From: Agromyces cavernae
GTDB taxonomy: Bacteria > Actinomycetota > Actinomycetes > Actinomycetales > Microbacteriaceae
DNA length: 64,000 nucleotides
Assembly (NCBI RefSeq): GCF_021044935.1
Contig: NZ_JAJNMP010000003.1
Location: 496,001-560,000, forward strand
Direction: 5' to 3'
Every line of letters begins with the position of its first letter. Position 1 is the stretch's first letter. Below the pieces are notes generated by a model. That model saw nothing but the letters and a program-made list of their open reading frames with translations. It was not told where the DNA came from and ran no database searches. The position numbers and the translations under genes were made by a program. Below are positions 17,136 to 24,614 of the stretch, piece after piece.

Positions 17136-18818
17136 ATGGAGACGAACCAGACCGCCCCCGGGGCAGGCCCAGTGCCGGAAGATGCGCAGGGGGACTCCGC
17201 GTCCGCCGGCCCGCAGGCCGAAGGGGCGGTCGGTTCGTCTTCTGCGAGCTCCGCCGGTTCGGCCGGCGGCTCGACGGCGGGTGGCGCGACGGCGGATGCC
17301 TCGGGCCCCGGGTTCTACGCCTGGCTCCGCCGCCTCGGTGTGCCGCGCCGGGCCGGCTGGCTCGGCGGGGTGTGCGCCGGGGTGGGCGCCCGCCTCGGCA
17401 TCGATCCGATCATCGTGCGCGGCATCGTCGTCGTGATCGCAGTGCTCGGCGCCCCGTTCGTGCTGCTCTACGCGATCGCGTGGCTGCTGCTGCCCGACAC
17501 CGACGGCCAGATCCAGCTCGAGCGCCTCACCCGCGGCATCGTCGACCCCGCGATCGTCGGCATCGCCGTCATGGGCGTCATCGGGCTCATCCCGCTCGTG
17601 CAGGGCGGATGGCTCGGCTGGCGCTGGTGGCCCGACTGGTCGATCTCCGACCCGCTCTTCGGCTTCGACCTGACGTGGCCGCTGCGCATCCTGTGGGCAC
17701 TCATCGTCGTCGGCGCGATCATCGCGCTCGTCGTGTGGCTGGCGCGGCGCGCAGCGGCGGGCTCGCCAGGCACTGCGGGCGGACCGGGCGCCGCGGGATC
17801 GCCCGCCGCCGCGGGCACTCCCCCGTACGGTGCAACGGATGCCTCGACCGCGTCCTCGGCCACCACCCTCGCCTTCGCCGCCGGGGGCGCGGGCCCTGCG
17901 ACGGCGACGGCGCCGGCCGCGGCATCCGCCGGGCCCGTCCCGGCCACCGAGCCGCCGGTGCCCGCGCAGGGAGCCGACGCCGACGCCATCGCCGAATGGC
18001 GCGCACAGCACGAGGCCTGGCGCGTCTCGCATGCCGAGTGGAAGGCCGGCCAGGCCGAGGCCGACCGCGAGGCGCGCGCTCGCGCGGCCGAAGAGAACAA
18101 GGCTCGGGCGCAGGAGTTGGCGGCACAGGCCGAGGCCGCGCGCGCCGCACGCCGGGCGAGCCGGCCCCGCACGAGCGCCGCCTACGTCGTCACCGTGCTC
18201 GGCGTCGCACTCATCGGCGGGGCGATCGCCGCGCTGCGGGCGCTCGGGGTGCCTGAGACCGCGGGCTTCGCGATCCCGATCGCCCTCGCCGTCGCGACGC
18301 TCGCCATCGCGGTCGGCATGCTGCTCGCAGCCCTGCGCCGTCGCCGCGCCGGATTCCTCGCCTTCACCGCGATCGTCTCCACGGTCGCGATGGTGACCGC
18401 CACCGCGGGCGCCTCGATCATGCCGCAGGGCGCCCTCGTGCCGCCGGGGTACGGCATCTCGCTCGACCACTCGCAGCGGCTCGTGCAGCCGTTCGGCGAC
18501 GCGTACATGTTCGCCCTCCCCACCGGGGGCGTCGACACACCCGTCATCGAACTGACCCAGGGCACGGGCGACACCTGGCTCACGATCGACGAGAACGCGA
18601 GCGTCGTCCTCTACGCCGCCGACGCCGGGGACGTGCGCGTGTACACGGTCGGCCCCGACGGCATGGTCTCGCAGGTTCCGATCGACCCCGACGACGAGGT
18701 GCTCACGCTCGGCGGCGACCCGCTCGTCATCGACCGGGCCGAGAGCGACGCCGACGTGCACCTCGTGCTGAGTCAGGGCACCGGTGACGTGCACATCGAG
18801 ATCCACGAGGGAGAATGA
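17136..18818 (+). CDS. PspC-domain membrane protein with coiled-coil and beta-rich C-terminus
   Basis: A 560-residue protein. Residues 1-57 are Ala/Gly/Ser-rich and probably disordered. The PspC domain (about 65-125) includes RRAGWLGGVCAGVGARLGIDP and a membrane helix. Two more helices follow, then a long Ala/Pro linker and a charged helical stretch (about 285-345: EWRAQHEAWRVSHAEWKAG and onward) likely to be a coiled coil. Three further helices precede a beta-rich C-terminal domain (about 465-560), with the repeated strand pattern TQGTGDTWLTI and SQGTGDVHIEI. This layout is typical of actinobacterial PspC paralogs thought to work with the divergent PspC-kinase. Its stop overlaps the next start (ATGA). 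Confidence 0.85.
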   Translation: METNQTAPGAGPVPEDAQGDSASAGPQAEGAVGSSSASSAGSAGGSTAGGATADASGPGFYAWLRRLGVPRRAGWLGGVCAGVGARLGIDPIIVRGIVVVIAVLGAPFVLLYAIAWLLLPDTDGQIQLERLTRGIVDPAIVGIAVMGVIGLIPLVQGGWLGWRWWPDWSISDPLFGFDLTWPLRILWALIVVGAIIALVVWLARRAAAGSPGTAGGPGAAGSPAAAGTPPYGATDASTASSATTLAFAAGGAGPATATAPAAASAGPVPATEPPVPAQGADADAIAEWRAQHEAWRVSHAEWKAGQAEADREARARAAEENKARAQELAAQAEAARAARRASRPRTSAAYVVTVLGVALIGGAIAALRALGVPETAGFAIPIALAVATLAIAVGMLLAALRRRRAGFLAFTAIVSTVAMVTATAGASIMPQGALVPPGYGISLDHSQRLVQPFGDAYMFALPTGGVDTPVIELTQGTGDTWLTIDENASVVLYAADAGDVRVYTVGPDGMVSQVPIDPDDEVLTLGGDPLVIDRAESDADVHLVLSQGTGDVHIEIHEGE

Positions 18819-19360
18819 CCGTGACCGACACCACGCACCCGGGCGACGCGAGCGGCCGCGACGCGAGCGCAAGCGGCGCTCACGCCGCAGACGAGACAAC
18901 AGCCTTCGACACGACTGCCTCGGACACGATGGCCTCCGACACGACCGCCCTCGACTCGAGCGTCGCCGACGCCGACCGCACCACGACCGTGCTGCCCGAG
19001 TGGGTCACCACCGGGCAGGCGCCTGCCGATGCCGCGACGATCACCCCTCCCCCGGCTCCGGCCGCGACGCCGGCTTCGGGTTCGGGTTCGGGTTCGGGTT
19101 CGGGTTCGGGTTCGGCTGATGCCGTCGAGCGTCCCACCATCCGCTGGGGCGCCCTCGTCTGGAGCCTGCTGTTCGGCGCCACCGCCGGGTTCACCCTGTG
19201 GGTGCTCATCGACCCCGCGCGCCGGCTCGCCGTCGGCGAGTGGCTCACGACGCTGAACCCCCTCGCGGCCGCGCTCTACGGCCTCGTCGCCCTCGGCGTG
19301 ATCCTCGCCCTGTTCGGCATCGTCGGCCTCATCCGCCGCGGCGAGCGCGCCCGCGCCTGA
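18815..19360 (+). CDS. Small two-helix membrane protein with Ser/Gly linker
   Basis: A 181-residue protein coupled to the PspC gene by ATGA overlap. Residues 1-85 are Asp/Thr/Ala-rich and disordered. A Gly-Ser linker (about residues 88-101) is encoded by a 6-bp tandem repeat. Two membrane helices follow (WGALVWSLLFGATAGFTLWV and AAALYGLVALGVILALFGIV). I recognise no named family; similar small proteins follow PspC genes in Microbacteriaceae by my recollection. It is probably a partner or structural part of the PspC module. Confidence 0.8.
   Translation: MTVTDTTHPGDASGRDASASGAHAADETTAFDTTASDTMASDTTALDSSVADADRTTTVLPEWVTTGQAPADAATITPPPAPAATPASGSGSGSGSGSGSADAVERPTIRWGALVWSLLFGATAGFTLWVLIDPARRLAVGEWLTTLNPLAAALYGLVALGVILALFGIVGLIRRGERARA
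19075..19115 (+). repeat. 6-bp tandem repeat (GGTTCG) encoding a Gly-Ser linker
   Basis: About six or seven units of GGTTCG in a row encode (Gly-Ser)n inside the small membrane protein. Such repeats can change length by slippage without breaking the frame. Confidence 0.85.
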
Positions 19361-19361
19361 A

Positions 19362-19440
19362 CGCCCGCGCCCGCACCTGACCGCCCGCGCCCGTACCTGA
19401 CCCGCGCCCGTACCTGACCGCCCGCGCCCGTACCTCACCG
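19362..19440 (+). repeat. Tandem repeat after the pspC operon
   Basis: Four imperfect copies of CGCCCGCGCCCGTACCTGAC (one shortened by 4 nt) follow directly after the TGA at 19358-19360. The stop codon and its surroundings (CCGCGCCTGAACGCCCGCG) look like part of the array. No gene is seen here. Confidence 0.75.
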
Positions 19441-19481
19441 CGCGCGCCCGGCGGCCGTCGCGCCTCGCCCGCCCCGCATCC

Positions 19482-19549
19482 CGAATGTTTCCGTTTCCGC
19501 CCGCCTTTTCCGCCCCACGGGCAACACCGGGTCGAAACGGAAACGTTCG
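19482..19549. terminator. Long inverted repeat between converging pspC operon and murB
   Basis: Arms at 19482-19498 (CGAATGTTTCCGTTTCC) and 19533-19549 (CGAAACGGAAACGTTCG) pair over about 15 of 17 positions around a 34-nt loop. It lies between two converging genes and 15 nt beyond the murB stop. A bidirectional terminator is likely; an operator is an alternative because the loop is long. Confidence 0.5.
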
Positions 19550-19563
19550 GCGTGGACGAGGAC

Positions 19564-20829
19564 CTAGAGCTCGACGCCCACGAGCACGGGCTCGGGCCGC
19601 AGCACGATGCCGAACTCTGCCTGCACGCGCTGCTGCACGAGCCGCGCGAGCTGCACCACCTCGTCGGCGGTCGCGTCGCCCCGGTTGGTCAGGGCGAGCG
19701 TGTGCTTCGACGAGATCGCGGCCCGCGAACCGGGCAGCGCGAACCCACGACGGATTCCCGAGTGCTCGATGAGCCACGCGGCCGAGAGCTTCACGAGCGG
19801 CTCGGAGTCTGCGACATCCGATTCGATGACGGATGTCTCGAGCGACGCCTGCAGCTCGAGGAACGCGTCGAGCGGGGTGGTCGAGGCGATCGTCGAGAGC
19901 GGCGTGACCTCGTCGGGTGCCTCGGGCTCGACGTACCAGCGCGGTGCCGCGGCCGGCAGGGTGCGGGCGGTGTGCTCGCCGACGATGGGGTTCGTGAAGA
20001 ACGAGCCCGCGCTCACCGAGTCGGGATCGGCGGGGTCGAGCACCATGCCCTTCGAGGCGCGCAACTCGAGCACGCTCTCGCGCACGCGCGCGATCGGCAC
20101 CCGGTCGCCCTGCTGCACGCTCAGCGCGTCGGCGAGCTGTCCGTAGGCGATCGGCTGGCCGAGCGCCCCGCCGAGCACGGCACGCTCGGACGCCGTGTCG
20201 TGCAGGTCGAGCTCGACCGAGATGACGATGCCGCGCAGCCCCTGCTTCAGCACCGAGGTGCGGTAGCCGAGCTCGAGCTCGTCGGCGGTCATGCGGCGGG
20301 GAACGTCGGCGCCCTCGTCGAGGAACTCGATCGCCACGAGCGTCGCCTCGAGCTCTTGACCGTAGGCGCCGATGTTCTGCACGGGCGCCGCACCGACTGC
20401 GCCCGGAATGCCCGAGAGCGCCTCGATGCCCGAGTACCCGTGCTCGACGGTCCACGCGACGAGGTCGTCCCAGGTCTCGCCGGCCTGCACCCGCAGGCGA
20501 ACGGTGTCGGTGGTCGTCGATCGAGTAGCCGACGAAGGAGGCGTATCGAGATCACCCTGCGACGGGTCTCGATACGCTTCGCTACTCGACCGACGGGGAG
20601 TCAGCACCTCGATGCCCTTCGTCGCGATGCGGATGACGGTGCCGTCGAAGCCGTCGTCGCCCACGAGCAAGTTGGAGCCGCCGCCGAGGGCGAGCCACGG
20701 GACATCCGTCGACCAGGCCTCGCGCGCGAGGTCGACGAGGTCGCGCTGCGTCGTCGCCGTGACGAGGCGACCGATCGGGCCGCCGACGCGCAGCGTCGTG
20801 AGGTCGGCGAAACGGATGTCGCTGCCCAT
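19564..20829 (-). CDS. murB: UDP-N-acetylenolpyruvoylglucosamine reductase MurB, with an inserted palindromic element
   Basis: MurB reduces the enolpyruvyl ether of UDP-GlcNAc to UDP-MurNAc with NADPH and FAD, in the cytoplasm, early in peptidoglycan synthesis. The FAD-binding domain has TTLRVGGPI (11-19), LALGGGSNLLV (47-56) and GIPGAVGAAPVQNIGAYG (140-157). The catalytic serine lies in SAGSFFTNPIV (S276). At 421 residues it is longer than usual; residues about 78-107 have no counterpart in MurB and are encoded by copy 2 of the dispersed palindromic element (20512-20596). The frame is kept through it. ATG 20829 starts just after the dehydratase stop region at 20831. Confidence 0.93.
   Translation of the reverse strand: MGSDIRFADLTTLRVGGPIGRLVTATTQRDLVDLAREAWSTDVPWLALGGGSNLLVGDDGFDGTVIRIATKGIEVLTPRRSSSEAYRDPSQGDLDTPPSSATRSTTTDTVRLRVQAGETWDDLVAWTVEHGYSGIEALSGIPGAVGAAPVQNIGAYGQELEATLVAIEFLDEGADVPRRMTADELELGYRTSVLKQGLRGIVISVELDLHDTASERAVLGGALGQPIAYGQLADALSVQQGDRVPIARVRESVLELRASKGMVLDPADPDSVSAGSFFTNPIVGEHTARTLPAAAPRWYVEPEAPDEVTPLSTIASTTPLDAFLELQASLETSVIESDVADSEPLVKLSAAWLIEHSGIRRGFALPGSRAAISSKHTLALTNRGDATADEVVQLARLVQQRVQAEFGIVLRPEPVLVGVEL
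20512..20596. repeat. Dispersed palindromic element, copy 2, inside murB
   Basis: It has the same outer arms (TCGAGTAG / CTACTCGACC) and inner arms (GTATCGAGA / TCTCGATAC) as the intergenic copies. Here it lies within the murB reading frame and is translated as about 29 Ser/Thr/Asp/Arg-rich residues. They fall between two beta strands of the FAD domain, a position likely to be a surface loop. Confidence 0.8.
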
Positions 20830-20830
20830 G

Positions 20831-21277
20831 TCAGCCGAGCGCGACGCGCACTTGCGCCTTGCCGAGCACGGTATCGTCGCCGAGCTTCACGGTGAGGTCG
20901 ATGCGCGCGACCGTCGCGGACTCGTCGAGTTGGCCGATCTTCGCGACGACCGTCACGAGCGCGCCCTGCTCGGGGTCGACGACGACCGGACGGGTGAACC
21001 GCACCTGGTAGTCGGCGATGCGGCCGGGGTCGCCCGCCCAGTCGACGACCGGCTGCACCGCGAGGCCCATGGTGAGCATGCCGTGCGCGAGCACGCCGGG
21101 CAGGCCCACCGATGCGGCGACGTCGTCGCGGTAGTGGATGGGATTGAAGTCGCCCGAGGCTCCGGCATAGCGCACGAGCGAGTCGCGCGTGAGCGGGAAC
21201 TCGCGCTCGGCGACGACGTCGCCCACGGCGAGCGCGGCGAAGGCGGGAGCGGTGGGGGTGGCGGTCGCGGCGGCCAT
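20831..21277 (-). CDS. MaoC-like (R)-hydratase/dehydratase, HadB-like
   Basis: A 148-residue hot-dog-fold protein with the hydratase-2 motif Y-A-G-A-S-G-D-F-N-P-I-H-Y, which includes the catalytic Asp and His, and GVLAHGMLTMG. It resembles HadB, the catalytic half of the mycobacterial (3R)-hydroxyacyl-ACP dehydratase. ATG 21277 overlaps the stop of the HadA-like gene, indicating a heterodimer. The murB gene follows after 1 nt. In this lineage, which lacks mycolic acids, its role is probably a general acyl dehydration step. Confidence 0.88.
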   Translation of the reverse strand: MAAATATPTAPAFAALAVGDVVAEREFPLTRDSLVRYAGASGDFNPIHYRDDVAASVGLPGVLAHGMLTMGLAVQPVVDWAGDPGRIADYQVRFTRPVVVDPEQGALVTVVAKIGQLDESATVARIDLTVKLGDDTVLGKAQVRVALG

Positions 21278-21723
21278 CAGTCTTCTCCTCGGATCACGAG
21301 CGTCGAGATCGCGGTGACGACGTGGGCGCCCGTCTCGTCGACGATGGATGACTCGGCCGTGACCATCGAGTGCGCCCCGAGGCTCTTCACGCTCGACACG
21401 GTGAGGGTGGCCGTGAGCAGGTCGCCCGCGACGATCGGCCGCGTCGATGTGAACCGCTGGTCGCCGTGCACCACGCGCGAGAAGTCGATGCCGGCGTCGG
21501 GGTCGGCGAGCAGCTGGGCGAGCGTGTGCTCCTGCACGACGACCGCGAAGGTCGGCGGCGCGACGACGTCGTCGTACCCCGCGGCGCGCGCGGCCTCGGG
21601 GTCGAGGTTGATCGGGTTCCTCGCGAACACGGCGCGAGCGAACTCGCGCACCTTCTCGCGACCGACGAGGTAGGGCTCGGTGGGCGGGAAGACCCGCCCC
21701 TGCAGCTCGGGGTTCAGTGGCAC
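21277..21723 (-). CDS. FAS1-type dehydratase, N-terminal MaoC-like (HadA-like)
   Basis: A 148-residue hot-dog-fold protein beginning PLNPELQGRVFPPTEPYLVGREKVREFA, as in the HadA/HadC class. The motif NPINLDPEAARAAGYDDVVAPPTF replaces the catalytic Asp/His motif, so it is the non-catalytic substrate-binding partner. The start is GTG at 21723, 6 nt behind a TAGACT -10 box, so it appears leaderless. It heads a three-gene operon (HadA-like, HadB-like, murB). Confidence 0.87.
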   Translation of the reverse strand: MPLNPELQGRVFPPTEPYLVGREKVREFARAVFARNPINLDPEAARAAGYDDVVAPPTFAVVVQEHTLAQLLADPDAGIDFSRVVHGDQRFTSTRPIVAGDLLTATLTVSSVKSLGAHSMVTAESSIVDETGAHVVTAISTLVIRGED

Positions 21724-21729
21724 CCCGAC

Positions 21730-21735
21730 AGTCTA
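21730..21735 (-). promoter_or_regulatory. -10 box TAGACT of a leaderless promoter (dehydratase-murB operon)
   Basis: On the minus strand TAGACT is followed by 6 nt and then the GTG start at 21723. It is one of the clearest leaderless promoters in the window. Confidence 0.6.
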
Positions 21736-21751
21736 AGCGGGGGGATATGCC

Positions 21752-21863
21752 GTCGGTCGAGTAGCGAGCGACGAAGGAGCACGCGTATCGAGACCACACG
21801 CGAGGTCTCGATACGCTCGCTTCGCTCTTGATCTCGAGACGGCGCTGACGCGCCTCCTCAACC
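21752..21863. repeat. Dispersed palindromic element, copy 3 (rearranged)
   Basis: The left arm (GGTCGAGTAGCGAGCGACGAAGG) and the inner arms (GTATCGAGACC ... GGTCTCGATAC) match the other copies. The right outer arm has been replaced by a sequence beginning TTGATCTCGAGACGGCGCTGACG. It separates the dehydratase promoter from the end of the DUF937 gene. Confidence 0.65.
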
Positions 21864-21885
21864 CGCGACCCGGACCATCGGGACG

Positions 21886-22530
21886 TCAGCGCTTGCCGCC
21901 GCCGAGCAGCCCGCCGAGGATGTCGCCGAGACCGCCGCCCGATCCGCCCGAAGCGCCGCCGCCGCCATCGCCACCGCCGATGAGTCCACCGAGCAGGTCG
22001 CCGAGGCCGCCGCCGGCGCCACCGCTCGAGGCGCCACCACCGCCGCCACCGCCGAGCAGCCCGCCGAGGATGTCGCCGATGCCGCCGCCGTCACCGCTCG
22101 CGTCGGCCTGGGCTTCGGGTGCCTGCTGCTTCTTCTGGAACTGGCCCGCGAGGAAGCTCATCACGATCGGCGCGAGGATCGGCAGGAGCTTCACGACCAC
22201 GCCGCCGATGCCGCCGCCCGACTTCGTGTCGAGCGCGGTCACGACCTGGTCGGTGTTGCCGCCGAACACGTTCTTCACGATCTTCTCGCCATCGGCCTCG
22301 TCGACCTCGCCGAGGTTCACGCCGCCCTGCACGAGCCGCGGGTCGTGCTGCGCGACGGCCTTCTCGAGCGATGCCGCACCCGCCGGGTCGGTGGCGTTCG
22401 CACCCATTCCCGCGAGGAGCGTCGGAAGCGCCTCGTTGACGGCGCTCGTCGCCGTCGCCTCGTCGACCCCGAGCTTCGCCGCGATGTCGCCCATCGGCAG
22501 GTCGGCGATGATGTCTTCGATTCCAGCCAT
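21886..22530 (-). CDS. DUF937 protein with Gly-rich repeats
   Basis: A 214-residue protein. Residues 1-130 resemble DUF937 (YidB-like) and include DLPMGDIAAKLGVDEATATSAV and a conserved hydrophobic segment (VVKLLPILAPIVMSFLAGQF). The C-terminal about 80 residues contain three near-identical units of the type GGGxGDILGGLLGGG separated by Gly/Ser. Function is unknown for the family. The Gly-rich repeats suggest a flexible or self-associating tail. It is a single-gene unit; the ATG follows GGGGAA. Confidence 0.82.
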   Translation of the reverse strand: MAGIEDIIADLPMGDIAAKLGVDEATATSAVNEALPTLLAGMGANATDPAGAASLEKAVAQHDPRLVQGGVNLGEVDEADGEKIVKNVFGGNTDQVVTALDTKSGGGIGGVVVKLLPILAPIVMSFLAGQFQKKQQAPEAQADASGDGGGIGDILGGLLGGGGGGGASSGGAGGGLGDLLGGLIGGGDGGGGASGGSGGGLGDILGGLLGGGKR

Positions 22531-22631
22531 TGCGGTTCCCCAATCCTCACGCCCCGCCGTCGCGGCGCCCCGGGTTCACCGTATCGTCGCGAACCGGCCC
22601 GGCGGAAGGGACATCCGCTCGACGGGTTCTG

Positions 22632-23246
22632 TCAGTCGAGCTCGTAGCGCGCGAGCCGAAGGCGCAGGCCGTCGAGCAGCAATTCGACCCCCGACTCGAA
22701 CGCTCGGTCGCTGCGCGGCCGACCGCGGTCACCCGTCTCGACCAGGCGACCCAGCGTCTTCGTGGCGGTCTCGGGCCGCCAGACGTCATCGGGCGACGCG
22801 AGGTCGAGGCCGAAGCCGATCGAGAACGCGTCGATGATGGCGACGACCTCGAGCACGTCCTCATCGGGGAACCCTGCGTCGGCGAGCGTGGTTGCGAGCC
22901 GGTCGTAACTCGCGATGACCGTCGGGTCGGTGATGGTCGTGCCGACGATGAGGGGAATGAGGAAGGCATGGTCCGCATACATCCGCCGCTCGGCGCGCAG
23001 CGTCGCCTCGACGACCTCGTCCCACGTGCCGGTGATCGTCGCGGACATGTACCGCTCGCCCAGCCGGCCGCGCATGAGCTCGATTATCTCGTCGCGCCCG
23101 GCGACGTGGTTGTACAGCGATGACGCGGTGACGCCGAGCCGTCTCGCGATCGCGTTGACGCCGAACGGCGCTCCCTCGTCGACGAGTTCCATCGCGGCAT
23201 CCGCGATGCGCTCGGTCGACAGGATCGGGGTCCTCGGCCTGGGCAT
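22632..23246 (-). CDS. TetR-family repressor of the MFS/amidohydrolase operon
   Basis: A 204-residue regulator with an N-terminal helix-turn-helix (about 10-55: GVNAIARRLGVTASSLYNHVAGRDEI) and a TetR_C-like ligand domain. ATG 23246 fits the domain start; longer upstream frames are non-coding. It is divergent from the MFS/amidohydrolase pair, with a perfect TetR-type operator between them at 23323-23343. It probably responds to the substrate or product of the amidohydrolase. Confidence 0.9.
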   Translation of the reverse strand: MPRPRTPILSTERIADAAMELVDEGAPFGVNAIARRLGVTASSLYNHVAGRDEIIELMRGRLGERYMSATITGTWDEVVEATLRAERRMYADHAFLIPLIVGTTITDPTVIASYDRLATTLADAGFPDEDVLEVVAIIDAFSIGFGLDLASPDDVWRPETATKTLGRLVETGDRGRPRSDRAFESGVELLLDGLRLRLARYELD

Positions 23247-23322
23247 CAGCGCCTCCTTCGTCCACGTCAGCCTATGGGTTGCGAAAATTGCCTCTTCCCA
23301 TTGCGGCCACTCGCGTTCATAA

Positions 23323-23343
23323 TAAACGAATACCATTCGTTTA
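23323..23343. promoter_or_regulatory. TetR operator TAAACGAAT-ACC-ATTCGTTTA
   Basis: A perfect inverted repeat with 9-bp arms and a 3-nt spacer, in an AT-rich patch between the divergent tetR and MFS genes. It overlaps a possible -10 box CATAAT (23318-23323) for the MFS gene, paired with TTCCCA (23295-23300) at 17-nt spacing. This placement fits repression of the pump operon and possibly of tetR. Confidence 0.8.
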
Positions 23344-23381
23344 CCTCGCGCACATCGTCGTGCCAACCCCGGAGGTCCCCC

Positions 23382-24614
23382 GTGTCCCACTCCCTCCCAT
23401 CGGTCCGCATCCCCCTGCGACTCCCCAGTGCCGTCGCCACGTTCGGGATCGGCATCGCCGGCTACCTCGGCGTGAACCTCTCGCCCTACATGATCGCCGC
23501 GGCGCAGTCGGCGCTCGAGGTCGACGTGCTCACCGCCAGCTGGCTCGTGACGGGCACCCTGCTCCTCACCGCCGTGACCGGCCTCGCCACCGCCAAGCCC
23601 AGTGCCGGGCCGCACCGGCTGCTCGTCGCACGCGTCGGCCTGATCGTCGCCGCTGCGGGCTTCGGTGCCGCAGCGCTCGTGCCGACGCCGTGGATCGTCG
23701 TGGCGGGCCTGCTCGTCGGCGGTATCGGCGCCGGCGGCGCGGTGTCGTCGTCGGGCGCCGCGTTGGCCGCGTTCATCAATCCCGACCGGGTCGCCGGGTT
23801 CAACGGGTTGGCGAATCGTGCGATCGTCACGGTGATCCTGGCCCTGGTGCCGTTGCTTCCGCTCGTGCCGATCAGCGTGTTCGGCACCCTCGCGCTCTTC
23901 GCCCTCGTGGTGCTGTTCGCGTCGGCGTGGCTGCCCTCCGCCCCGGTCGTGGAGCACGCGGCCGCGCCTGCGGGCGCCGCGGCATCCGACGTCGTCACCC
24001 GTCGGCCGCACCGCGCCGAGACCATCGCCGGCTTCGTACTGCTCGGCACCTTCGCGCTGTGGGCCGTGAGCGAGGACTCGCTGTGGGCCATGGCGGGCGT
24101 CATGGGTGCCGACCAGGCCGCGCTCACGCCCGAGGGTCTCGGCATCGCACTGAGCGGCGCGACCGCGGGCGGCATCGTCGGCGCCATCCTGCTCATGATC
24201 GTCGGCGACCGCCTCGGGCGAGCGGTGCCGCTCGCGATCCTGCTCGCCGCCGGCGGTGTGCTGAAGATCGCCGAGGGCTTCGTGACCGACCCGACCGTGT
24301 TCATCGTGGTGTTCATCGCGTGGAACACCGTCTACGCGATCGCCTTCCTCTACTTCGTGTCGACCGCCGCGGCCCTCGACGCCGACGGCCGCTGGTCGGG
24401 CCCGCTCCTCGCCGTGTACCTCGTGGGCTCGGCCCTCACGCCGGTGATCGGCGCGGCGCTCGTCGAGTCGTTCGGCTACCAGGGCTTCACCGTGGTGCTC
24501 GGCGTCGCGAGCTTCGCGCTCGCGGTCCCCGCCTTCCTCGTCGCGCGCATCTCGACGCGACTGCAGCGCACCGAGGAGCCCGCCGCCGCGGTCGTCGAGG
24601 GGGTGAACGCATGA
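23382..24614 (+). CDS. MFS transporter (12-TM) coupled to an amidohydrolase
   Basis: A 410-residue major facilitator with about 12 helices, of the compact CynX/NimT-like or DHA1 type. The GTG at 23382 has an excellent GGAGGT Shine-Dalgarno at 23371-23376, so the longer upstream frame is rejected. The stop overlaps the amidohydrolase ATG (24611). Divergent TetR control and coupling to a hydrolase suggest uptake of the compound that the hydrolase degrades, although export cannot be excluded. Confidence 0.87.
   Translation: MSHSLPSVRIPLRLPSAVATFGIGIAGYLGVNLSPYMIAAAQSALEVDVLTASWLVTGTLLLTAVTGLATAKPSAGPHRLLVARVGLIVAAAGFGAAALVPTPWIVVAGLLVGGIGAGGAVSSSGAALAAFINPDRVAGFNGLANRAIVTVILALVPLLPLVPISVFGTLALFALVVLFASAWLPSAPVVEHAAAPAGAAASDVVTRRPHRAETIAGFVLLGTFALWAVSEDSLWAMAGVMGADQAALTPEGLGIALSGATAGGIVGAILLMIVGDRLGRAVPLAILLAAGGVLKIAEGFVTDPTVFIVVFIAWNTVYAIAFLYFVSTAAALDADGRWSGPLLAVYLVGSALTPVIGAALVESFGYQGFTVVLGVASFALAVPAFLVARISTRLQRTEEPAAAVVEGVNA

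Noticed and set aside
22632-24011. A 459-residue version of the TetR protein
   Set aside because: The upstream part is antisense to the MFS gene, and the helix-turn-helix domain begins right after ATG 23246.
23279-24610. N-terminal extension of the amidohydrolase frame by 444 codons
   Set aside because: This stretch is an Arg/Ala-rich shadow of the MFS gene. The amidohydrolase domain begins at ATG 24611, which overlaps the MFS stop.
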